64,000 bases of DNA, from assembly GCF_044803115.1 (NCBI RefSeq), contig NZ_CP085224.1, positions 620,001-684,000 on the forward strand, read 5' to 3'. The DNA is from Caenispirillum salinarum_A. GTDB taxonomy: Bacteria > Pseudomonadota > Alphaproteobacteria > Rhodospirillales > Rhodospirillaceae. The translations under genes were made by a program, and so were the position numbers. The notes under the pieces were generated by a model. It was given only the letters and a program-made list of their open reading frames with translations, was not told the DNA's origin and ran no database searches. Of the stretch, positions 36,163 through 43,533 are shown in pieces. Each line of letters opens with the position of its first letter. Within the stretch, counting starts at the first letter, position 1.

Positions 36163-37115
36163 CGCAGCGCCTCTGCCGGCAGGCTGTTGAGCACCAGAAC
36201 CGCCTCATGCCACTCCAGCCCCGGCAGCAACCCGGACACGCAGGCCGGTTCGACGCCGGCGGGGCGCCCGCCATCGGCCTCGGCGCACCAGGCGCGCAGG
36301 CGGTCGCGGACGTCCGCGCCGCCGATCATCCCCAACCCCGGCGGAATGGCGGTGAAGGCGCCCCGGCGGCGCAGGCGGCTCTCCAGCCTCGGGCGGGGGC
36401 CATCGCGCAGCACCCGCTCCGCCCACGCCGTCAGGCCGAGCAGGCGCAGCATCCGGGCGATCCGGCGCAGCGCCACCGCGGCCCCGCCCGGTTCGTGCTG
36501 GGCATAGGCCGGGCGCAGCACCTCCGCCTGCTGGATGACGTCGCCCTGAAGGGTCAGGTCCAAGGTCAGGCCGGGCGGGAACTGGGGCAGGAAGGGGCCG
36601 AAGAGGGCGGAATAGGCGTCGAGCGCAAGGCCGTCGCGGATGTCGTCGTCGGTCATGGGCATGGGGCGGCCATAGGGCACGCCGCCCATCATGCCCTCGC
36701 CCCCCTGGCCGAAGTCGCCCTTGCCGCGCCAGTCGTTGGGTGGCTGGTCGGGCAGCAGGTCGGGCTCCGACGGGCGGGCGCGGGTCATCAATGCATGATG
36801 CATGTCGGAAAGAAGCGGCAGCGGGTCGTCTGAACCGTTCAGAACCTGCCCGGCAAAAACCGGCTCCGCACCCCACCAGAGCGTCGCGCGCGGATGGGGA
36901 AGCTGGTCGTGCAGGCGTTCAAGCGCCGGCCGGTCGTCCGGGCGGATGGCGCCGACGACCAGCAGCAGGGATGCGTGGCGCGGGCTCGCCACAAGGTCCA
37001 CGCGCGGGTCGACTGCCAGTCGGTCCACCCCCCGCAGGCCGTCCTCTCCGACAGCGGGGAAAACCGGAACGGGCGCGGCGGCGGCCAGGCGATGCAGCAG
37101 GGCCGTCACTGCCAT
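36159..37115 (-). CDS. NuoB-like / connecting-subunit-like protein lacking cluster cysteines
   Basis: A 318-residue soluble protein in the place where nuoB-C-D would stand. Residues about 35-85 (VDLVASPRHASLLLVVGAI, then RPALERLHDQLPHPRATLWWGAE) look like the NuoB core, but the [4Fe-4S] cysteines are missing: the only two cysteines are in the C-terminal third. Residues about 140-200 (GGVPYGRPMPMTDDDIRDGLALD, seen here in pieces, and LTLDLTLQGDVIQQAEVL) recall the connecting region found beside NiFe-hydrogenase/NuoD large subunits. It overlaps nuoA by 10 bases and nuoH by 4. It is inferred to be a structural plug or adaptor replacing the redox arm. Confidence 0.6.
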   Translation of the reverse strand: MAVTALLHRLAAAAPVPVFPAVGEDGLRGVDRLAVDPRVDLVASPRHASLLLVVGAIRPDDRPALERLHDQLPHPRATLWWGAEPVFAGQVLNGSDDPLPLLSDMHHALMTRARPSEPDLLPDQPPNDWRGKGDFGQGGEGMMGGVPYGRPMPMTDDDIRDGLALDAYSALFGPFLPQFPPGLTLDLTLQGDVIQQAEVLRPAYAQHEPGGAAVALRRIARMLRLLGLTAWAERVLRDGPRPRLESRLRRRGAFTAIPPGLGMIGGADVRDRLRAWCAEADGGRPAGVEPACVSGLLPGLEWHEAVLVLNSLPAEALR

Positions 37116-37453
37116 TTGAATATTCCCTCGCGCCAGCCGTAGAGGATGCCGATGGAGAGAATGGCGAGGAACATACCCATCTCCACCATCGCCTTCATGC
37201 CCTCCTCGACGAAGACGACCGCCCAGGGGTACATGAACATCATCTCCATCTCGAAGGCGATGAAGAGCAGCGTCATGGAGTAGTAGCGCGCATGGTAGCG
37301 CTGCCACGCATGGGTGCGCGGCGCGGACCCGCCCAGGAAAGGCGTCTTCTGCGGCTCGGTCAGCGCGCCGGAGGTCCGCCCCATGAGCAGGAGCGGCACC
37401 ACCAGGGCGCCGGCGCCAAGCGCGGCGATCAGGATCGCAAGAAGGTCCGCCAT
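37106..37453 (-). CDS. nuoA: NuoA-like membrane subunit
   Basis: A 115-residue, three-helix protein with the NuoA pattern HARYYSMTLLFIAFEMEMMFMYPWAVVF, conserved acidic residues included. It is the first gene of the cluster. The long second-loop cysteine region that contacts NuoD in ordinary complex I is short here. 112 bases separate it from the upstream small gene. Confidence 0.93.
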   Translation of the reverse strand: MADLLAILIAALGAGALVVPLLLMGRTSGALTEPQKTPFLGGSAPRTHAWQRYHARYYSMTLLFIAFEMEMMFMYPWAVVFVEEGMKAMVEMGMFLAILSIGILYGWREGIFKWQ

Positions 37454-37565
37454 GGTCCTTTGCCGACAACCGTTGCAGGAACGTCACGTACCGGGCAAAC
37501 GCGGGGCGTGATGACACCGTTCCTCCGGCTGCTGCCCGGTGGTGGCGCGGTGGCGGACGGAGATG

Positions 37566-37817
37566 TTATTCGCCGGGACTGAGGGCGGGGGCGTGGATGT
37601 CGGCGAGGCGGGCGGCGACGCCGTCCTGGGTCACACCGGCATCGAACCACAGGGCGATATCGCGGTACAGGCACTCCAGTGCCTCGGCCTCCCATTCGGG
37701 CAGGCGGCGGGCCATGTGGTCCAGCCGGCGGGCGACGGCGGGCGCGGCGTGGCGGCTCAGGCTGGCGACGTAGCTGGCCAGGAAGTCCGACAGGTGCGCG
37801 TGCATCGTCGTCGTCAT
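37566..37817 (-). CDS. Small hypothetical protein (83 aa)
   Basis: An 83-residue soluble, mostly helical protein (SDFLASYVASLSRHAAPAVARR near the start, seen in part) with no membrane segment or cluster motif. The start at 37817 is supported by GGAGGGG 8 bases upstream. It is transcribed toward the complex I-like operon and could be co-transcribed with it. Function not recognised. Confidence 0.6.
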   Translation of the reverse strand: MTTTMHAHLSDFLASYVASLSRHAAPAVARRLDHMARRLPEWEAEALECLYRDIALWFDAGVTQDGVAARLADIHAPALSPGE

Positions 37818-37968
37818 GCGGGTACCCCTCCTTCTCTTGCTCTCCGGTCTCGTCCAGCGTTCTGCTTTCCTGGATCGGGTCCTCAGGATGGCCCCGCAAA
37901 CGTTAAGCAGGTCTTGAAACGGCGGGACGCAGGAGGGGTAAGGCGTGCGCCTTTCGTCCACCCCGAAG

Positions 37969-38907
37969 TTAGGGGGGCGGTGCCAGGACAAGGTCGGCGA
38001 CAACGGGAAAATGATCCGACCCGATGGCAGGGCCGCGCCCGAAGCGCTCTGACGTCAGCGGCCCGCGCAGCAGGACGTGGTCAATGGGAATGCGGCCGGG
38101 CGGCATCCACCTGGGCCACGTCGCGTGCCAGCCGTGGCCGTGGGCGGCAGGGCGCAGGCCGGTGGCATCCAGCAAGGCCACGGCATGGGGCGACCAGAGG
38201 GTGGTGTTGAAGTCACCGGCGACGATCAGCAGATCGTCCAGTCCGGCCGCCGTCTCGGCAAGCTGCCGGAGCTGCCGGTTGCGGGCGCGGCTGCCGTCCC
38301 CGTCGAAGGGGGCCGGAGACGTCGGGTGCACGCCGATCACCGACACCGACCGGTCCCCCACCGTCAGCCGCGTGGCCAGGTACGGCGTCCTGCCGGCCGT
38401 GCGGCGCGCCATGCGGTCGTACCAGATGGGATGGCGGCTGAAGATCAGCGCCGGCGCTCCGCTGCGCCAGCCGTCCGGCGCGGCATGCGGATACAGCCCG
38501 CCGATCTCCTCCAGCGCTTCGACCCAGCGGGGGCCGACGGCATCCACCAGGATCACCACGTCGGCATCGGAGCGCGCGACGAAGTCGGCCACGGCCTCGG
38601 GCGTGCGGTTGGCGTTGAGAACGTTGGCGGCGACGACCCGCAGGCGCTCGCCGGGGGGTGTCTCGGGCGTCGGCGCCGTCCACAGGTCCTTGATGACCCA
38701 GCCGTGCAGGAGCGCGACGGTGACCAGGATGGCCGCGGCCGGCCAGGCGCGCAGCACCAGGGCGGCGACCAGCAGCACCGCCGCCGCCGCCACGTACTGC
38801 AGGCGGAAGTGGGTCAGAAGGTCGAACGGCCACCACAGGCGGGCGTTCAGGACGGCCACGGTGACAAGGGCCAGAAGCGCGGCGGCCAGCGTGACAGCGA
38901 TCTTCAG
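37969..38907 (-). CDS. Endonuclease/exonuclease/phosphatase family membrane protein
   Basis: About 312 residues. Three N-terminal hydrophobic helices are followed by an EEP-fold domain with LRVVAANVLNANR, the acidic motif VAGDFNTTLWSPH and the terminal SDHFPVVADL. Such proteins are periplasmic or membrane-anchored phosphodiesterases or nucleases. The frame stays open to 39075, but that would overlap eutB. The best start is a CTG at 38907, giving MKIAVTLAAALLAL-type N-terminus with GAGGAGG nine bases upstream. No ATG or GTG lies in a suitable place, so the start is uncertain. Confidence 0.75.
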   Translation of the reverse strand: MKIAVTLAAALLALVTVAVLNARLWWPFDLLTHFRLQYVAAAAVLLVAALVLRAWPAAAILVTVALLHGWVIKDLWTAPTPETPPGERLRVVAANVLNANRTPEAVADFVARSDADVVILVDAVGPRWVEALEEIGGLYPHAAPDGWRSGAPALIFSRHPIWYDRMARRTAGRTPYLATRLTVGDRSVSVIGVHPTSPAPFDGDGSRARNRQLRQLAETAAGLDDLLIVAGDFNTTLWSPHAVALLDATGLRPAAHGHGWHATWPRWMPPGRIPIDHVLLRGPLTSERFGRGPAIGSDHFPVVADLVLAPPP

Positions 38908-39043
38908 GATGAGCGGCCTCCTCTGACAGGTCCGCCAGGAAAACGGGCGGCCGGCGGCGGCGTTGCCACCGACGGGTTTCCTCCGGCGCGCTCCTGTAGG
39001 ACACTGATGGTCGTCCACCGGCCCGAGCCCGAGGGAGGCGCCC

Positions 39044-40468
39044 GTGACCCAGGCCGCTGCCACGCACCGCTCCACCCGTTACGTCTTCGACGACCTGAAG
39101 ACGCTGCTCGCCCGGGCCAGCCCGCACCGATCGGGTGACGCGCTGGCCGGCGTGGCGGCGGCCAGCGACGAGGAACGGGTGGCGGCCCGCATGGCACTGG
39201 CCGACGTGCCGCTGGCGCGCTTCCTGGACGAGGCGCTGGTGCCCTACGAGGACGACGAGGTCACGCGCCTGATCCTCGACCTGCACGACGCCGACGCCTT
39301 CCAGCCCGTGCGGTCCATGACCGTGGGCGCGTTTCGTGACTGGCTCCTGTCCGACGCCGCCACGCCCGAGGCACTGGCGGCCCTGCGCCCCGGCCTGACG
39401 CCCGAGATGGCGGCGGCGGTCAGCAAGCTGATGCGCAACCAGGACCTGATCGCGGTGGCGCGCAAGTGTCGGGTGACGACGGCCTTCCGCACCACCATCG
39501 GCCTGCCGGGGCGCATGGCGGTGCGGCTTCAGCCCAACCACCCGACGGACGACCCGGCCGGCATCGCCGCCAGCATTCTGGACGGGCTGATGTACGGCTG
39601 CGGCGACGCCGTCATCGGCATCAACCCCGCCACCGACAGCCCGGCGGCCATGGTTCGGCTGCTGGAGCTGGTGGACGGCATCCGCGAGCGCTATGCCATT
39701 CCCACGCAATCCTGCGTGCTGGCGCATGTGACGACGGCGCTGTCGGTGATGGAGCGCGGCGCGCCGGTTGACCTGGTGTTCCAGTCCATCGCGGGCAGTC
39801 AGGCCGCCAACGACAGCTTCGGCATTTCGCTGTCCCTGCTGGCCGAGGCGCGGGAGGCGGCGCTGGCGCAGAAGCGCGGCACGGTCGGCGACAACGTCAT
39901 GTACTTCGAGACGGGGCAGGGAGCCGCGCTGTCCGCCGAGGCCCACCACGGCCTCGACCAGCAGACCATGGAAGCGCGCGCCTATGCGGTCGCGCGGGCG
40001 TTCCGGCCGCTTCTGACCAACACGGTGGTCGGCTTCATCGGACCGGAATACCTGTTCGACGGCAAGCAGATCATCCGGGCGGGGCTGGAGGATCACTTCT
40101 GCGGCAAGCTGCTGGGCGTGCCCATGGGGGTGGACGTCTGCTACACCAACCACGCCGAGGCCGACCAGGACGACATGGACACCCTGCTGACCCTGCTGGG
40201 GGTGGCGGGGTGCTCGTTCATCATGGGCGTGCCGGGGGCCGACGACATCATGCTCAGCTACCAGAGCACCAGTTTCCACGACGCGCTCTACGTCCGCGCG
40301 GCCCTGGGGCTGAAACCGGCACCGGAGTTCGAGGCGTGGCTGCACGCCATGGAGATCACGGACCCCGGCGGGCGGGTGCGGCCGTCGCTGTCCGCCGGAA
40401 GCGGCGCCCGACGCATGATCGGCCACATGGCGCCCGCCGCTTCGGAAGACGACGGAGGCGCGGCATGA
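39044..40468 (+). CDS. eutB: Ethanolamine ammonia-lyase large subunit
   Basis: A 474-residue catalytic subunit of the adenosylcobalamin-dependent enzyme that turns ethanolamine into acetaldehyde and ammonia. Conserved stretches include GLPGRMAVRLQPNHPTDD, YGCGDAVIGINPATDS, VFQSIAGSQAANDSFG and MGVDVCYTNHAEADQDD. The start is GTG at 39044 behind GAGGGAGG. It overlaps eutC by 4 bases. No microcompartment shell genes or eutA reactivase are nearby. Confidence 0.97.
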   Translation: MTQAAATHRSTRYVFDDLKTLLARASPHRSGDALAGVAAASDEERVAARMALADVPLARFLDEALVPYEDDEVTRLILDLHDADAFQPVRSMTVGAFRDWLLSDAATPEALAALRPGLTPEMAAAVSKLMRNQDLIAVARKCRVTTAFRTTIGLPGRMAVRLQPNHPTDDPAGIAASILDGLMYGCGDAVIGINPATDSPAAMVRLLELVDGIRERYAIPTQSCVLAHVTTALSVMERGAPVDLVFQSIAGSQAANDSFGISLSLLAEAREAALAQKRGTVGDNVMYFETGQGAALSAEAHHGLDQQTMEARAYAVARAFRPLLTNTVVGFIGPEYLFDGKQIIRAGLEDHFCGKLLGVPMGVDVCYTNHAEADQDDMDTLLTLLGVAGCSFIMGVPGADDIMLSYQSTSFHDALYVRAALGLKPAPEFEAWLHAMEITDPGGRVRPSLSAGSGARRMIGHMAPAASEDDGGAA

Positions 40469-41259
40469 GCAATCCTGATCCCTGGCGCGTCCTGCGCCGC
40501 CACACCGCCGCCCGCATCGCGCTGGGCCGTGTCGGCGATGGCCTGCCGACGGCCGAACTGCTGCAGTTCCAGATGGCCCATGCCCGTGCGCGCGACGCCG
40601 TCCACATGGCGTTCGACGCGGCGGGCGTGGCGGCGGCCGTGCGCGACGCCGTGCCGGGCCTGACGGTGATGCAGACCGCCTCCGCCGCGCCCGACCGCGC
40701 CACCTACCTCCAGCGCCCGGACCTGGGTCGGCGCCTGGCCGAGGGCGAGGCGGCGCACCTGCGCGAGGCGGCGGGGGAGGGGCCTTTCGACGCCGTCTTC
40801 ATCATCGGCGACGGCCTGTCGGCCCGTGCCGTTCATGCCCATGCCGCCGCCACTTTGGCCACCGCCGTGGCGGGGCTGAAGGCATGGAGGCTGGCGCCGG
40901 TGGTGGTGGCGCGGCAGGCGCGCGTTGCGCTCGGCGACCCGGTGGCGGAGGCGTTGGGGGCGGCGTGCTCGGTGATGCTCGTCGGCGAGCGGCCGGGGCT
41001 CTCGGCCTCCGACAGCCTGGGCGCCTACCTGACCTGGGCGCCGCGCACCGGCCGCCACGACGCCGACCGCAACTGCGTGTCCAACATCCGGCCGGAAGGG
41101 CTGGACCCGGCACGGGCGGGCGCCAAGATCGCCTGGCTGATGAGACAGGCGCGGGCGCTGGGGGTCAGCGGCGTGGCGCTCAAGGACGATGCGCCCGAGG
41201 CCATGACGGAAGAGGCACCGCCTGCCACCCTGGAGGGACGGGCGGACCGGACGTCGTAA
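40465..41259 (+). CDS. eutC: Ethanolamine ammonia-lyase small subunit
   Basis: A 264-residue partner of EutB that binds adenosylcobalamin. Family features are ARIALGRVGDGLPTAELLQFQ, the GDGLSARAVHAHA segment, MLVGERPGLSASDSLGAYLTW and NCVSNIRPEGL. Standard length. Translationally coupled to eutB through ATGA. It ends the short eutBC unit; the next gene starts 248 bases later, behind the second copy of the three-hairpin repeat. Confidence 0.97.
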   Translation: MSNPDPWRVLRRHTAARIALGRVGDGLPTAELLQFQMAHARARDAVHMAFDAAGVAAAVRDAVPGLTVMQTASAAPDRATYLQRPDLGRRLAEGEAAHLREAAGEGPFDAVFIIGDGLSARAVHAHAAATLATAVAGLKAWRLAPVVVARQARVALGDPVAEALGAACSVMLVGERPGLSASDSLGAYLTWAPRTGRHDADRNCVSNIRPEGLDPARAGAKIAWLMRQARALGVSGVALKDDAPEAMTEEAPPATLEGRADRTS

Positions 41260-41400
41260 CCACCCTGCCCGGGTTCAGCCTTGGCGGCGGCGCGCCGTAC
41301 CATTGCGGAACGCCGTACGGCCGATCCTGCGCGGCTGGCGTGCCAACCCGGACGACACATGAAACCGTACCTTTGTCGTCCGGCAAGGCCGACCGGCCGC

Positions 41401-41467
41401 CGCGCCTTATGGCGCGTGAGCCTGCGTGGCGACTGAACGCAGCCTCGATGATTTCAATCATCGAGGC
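41401..41467 (+). repeat. Three-hairpin dispersed element, copy 2
   Basis: Stem 1 is CGCGCC-TTAT-GGCGCG (41401-41416). Stem 2 is CTGCGT (41422-41427) with ACGCAG (41437-41442). Stem 3 is an 11-12-bp helix CCTCGATGATT / AATCATCGAGG (to 41466) around a TC turn. The middle 34 bases (41411-41444) match copy 1 with one difference, while loop 1 and stem 3 differ. As in copy 1, the element reads toward the next gene, ending 41 bases before the PhoX-like start. A riboregulator or mobile palindromic repeat is possible. Confidence 0.75.
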
Positions 41468-41507
41468 GTATCATCGATCCTCCAGCCGCCGGGAGAGCCG
41501 CCGCCGC

Positions 41508-43319
41508 ATGCCGTACCTGCCGTCTTCGCGCTGCGCCCGCCTGGGCGGGATTTTCGCCCTTCTGCTGACGCCGCTGGGGGCGGTCGGCGGATCGCCCGCC
41601 GCCACCGCCGCCGAACCAGAACTGACGTTCCTGGCAGTCAAGGCGCCCGAGACGGACCTGGAAAAGCGCTCCATCCGCACAACGCCGCGCGTCCTGCGCC
41701 GCGACGGAGAGGGCGAGACCATCGGCTACCGCGTGATTGCCCGCAGCGGCCAGGAGGTGGGGACCGGCACCTTCGGCGTTCTCCACGACCAGCGCGGCCA
41801 GGCCCTTTATGACGGCGCCGACCCGCGCGTCTCCGACGAGGTCGGGTTCACCTCGCTGCTGCACCGCGGGCGGCGGTGGTTCGCGTTGACGCAGTTCGGT
41901 GATCTGCCTGGCGCCCTTTATCTGTCGGAACTGGTGCAGGGGCGCGACGGCACGCTCATCGCCATGCAGACCGCGCCCGTGGACACCGCGCCCATCGGCG
42001 GCCTGTGGCGCCCCATGGAAGGCGGGATCACGCCCTGGGACACCCACCTCGCCGCCGAGGGCAGCCCGCCCGACACCCGGCTGGTGGAGGAGGCGCAGGA
42101 CATGGCGGGGCTCGAGGACGCCGCCGCCATGGCAGCCTGGTTCGGCCGCTCGGCGCGGGGCGGCGACCGTGCGGCGCTGGAGGCCTTCCGCCAGACGGTG
42201 GATCCCTATCGCTACGGCCACGTCATCGAGGCCGACGTGGACCATCGGGGGCGGCCGGCGGTGTATCGTCGGCTGGCGCTGGGGCGCGCGGCGCCGGGGG
42301 ACGTGCTGGCCATGCCCGACGGACGCACGGTCTACATCACCGACCGCGCGAACGGCGGCGGCCTTTTCATGTTCGTCGCCGACGAGATAGCCGATCTGTC
42401 GGCCGGGAGCCTGTATGCGGCGCGCTGGCGCCAGACCGCCAGCGTGGCGGGTGGGGCCGCCGACATCGAGTGGGTCGACCTGGGTCACGCCCGCGAGGTG
42501 GAGATTGCGCGGCTGCTGGATCGCGGCCTGATCTTCACCGATCTGTTCGACCGGCGCGAGGCCCTCGACGGCCACTGCCCCGACGGCTTCACCGGCCTGG
42601 AAACCGCCGCCGGGCCTGAGTGCCTGGCCGTGAAGGCGGGCATGGAGATGGCGGCGTCGCGCCTGGAGACCCGCCGCTATGCCGCCATGCTGGGTGCCAC
42701 CACCGAGTTGGTCCGGTCCGGCGGCCTGGCGCTCGATCCCGCCCGCAAGCGGGTGTTTCTGGCCGTGGGCGCGGTGGCCGGGCCGATGGCCGAGGCGGGC
42801 GCAACCGCCGGGCCGGGGACCGATCACATCGCCCTGCCTTCAAACCCCTGCGGCACCATCTATGCCATGTCACTGGGAACGGTGGCGGGCATTGCCTCGG
42901 ACCGGGTGGCGACGCGCGCCAGCGCCGTGGTGGTGGGCGCGCCGGTCGAACATGCGGGCGCCGATGCGGTCGACCCCAACGACTGCGCCCTGAACGGCAT
43001 CGCCAACCCGCGCGGGCTCGCCTTCCTGGCTGACGACGACACCCTGATCGTGGCCGAGGACACGGTCCGCGGACACCAGAACGACGCCGTCTGGGCATGG
43101 GATGCGGCGACCGGGTCGCTAAGCCGACTCCAGACCACCCCTTACGGCGCGGCGGCGTCGGGCGTCGCATGGTTTCCGCACATGGGGGACTGGGGATACC
43201 TGTTCAGCTCCGTTGCCCATCCCTACGGCGGCAGCGATACCGAAAAAGCCGTCACCCCCGCCGCCCGACGGGGCTACCTGGGCTACATCGGCCCCTTCGG
43301 CGAGCACCTGTTCAACTGA
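41508..43319 (+). CDS. PhoX-like (DUF839) secreted phosphatase
   Basis: A 603-residue exported protein with a signal peptide ending SPAATAAE and a DUF839/PhoX-type beta-propeller. Recognisable family segments are WRPMEGGITPWDTHLAAEG, PDGRTVYITDRANGGGLFMFV and NPRGLAFLADDDTLIVAED. PhoX enzymes are Ca/Fe-dependent alkaline phosphatases. This one lacks a twin-arginine motif, unlike the next gene, so activity is less certain. The start at 41508 gives the signal peptide; the open frame extends upstream into eutC without coding sense. Confidence 0.78.
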   Translation: MPYLPSSRCARLGGIFALLLTPLGAVGGSPAATAAEPELTFLAVKAPETDLEKRSIRTTPRVLRRDGEGETIGYRVIARSGQEVGTGTFGVLHDQRGQALYDGADPRVSDEVGFTSLLHRGRRWFALTQFGDLPGALYLSELVQGRDGTLIAMQTAPVDTAPIGGLWRPMEGGITPWDTHLAAEGSPPDTRLVEEAQDMAGLEDAAAMAAWFGRSARGGDRAALEAFRQTVDPYRYGHVIEADVDHRGRPAVYRRLALGRAAPGDVLAMPDGRTVYITDRANGGGLFMFVADEIADLSAGSLYAARWRQTASVAGGAADIEWVDLGHAREVEIARLLDRGLIFTDLFDRREALDGHCPDGFTGLETAAGPECLAVKAGMEMAASRLETRRYAAMLGATTELVRSGGLALDPARKRVFLAVGAVAGPMAEAGATAGPGTDHIALPSNPCGTIYAMSLGTVAGIASDRVATRASAVVVGAPVEHAGADAVDPNDCALNGIANPRGLAFLADDDTLIVAEDTVRGHQNDAVWAWDAATGSLSRLQTTPYGAAASGVAWFPHMGDWGYLFSSVAHPYGGSDTEKAVTPAARRGYLGYIGPFGEHLFN

Positions 43320-43386
43320 CCTCTTTGCTCGGACATGCACGCCCGATGCATGGCGCGCCGGCTGGGCGGCACGGTCCTGCGGCTGG

Positions 43387-43427
43387 AATTGTTGCGCGAA
43401 TGATTTGCGTTATCGCGCAACAATTTT
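43387..43427 (+). terminator. Long dyad between the two PhoX-type genes
   Basis: Perfect 13-bp inverted repeat AATTGTTGCGCGA (43387-43399) / TCGCGCAACAATT (43413-43425) with a 13-base loop, running into TTTT. It fits an intrinsic terminator for the first gene. The AT-rich arms and its place about 110 bases before the second gene also allow an operator. Confidence 0.55.
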
Positions 43428-43533
43428 GTCAATGCGACGCCATGTAACATTCACGGGAAATCCCTGCCGCCGCCTCTACATTGACGCCCGAAATCTCATG
43501 CCTCCATCACTGTCAATGCAGCGGAAGGGTTCC

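Noticed and set aside
43428..43533. Pho box upstream of phoX
   Set aside because: Only loose TGTCA-like matches (TTGTCAATG, CTGTCAATG) with no proper paired 7-bp direct repeats.
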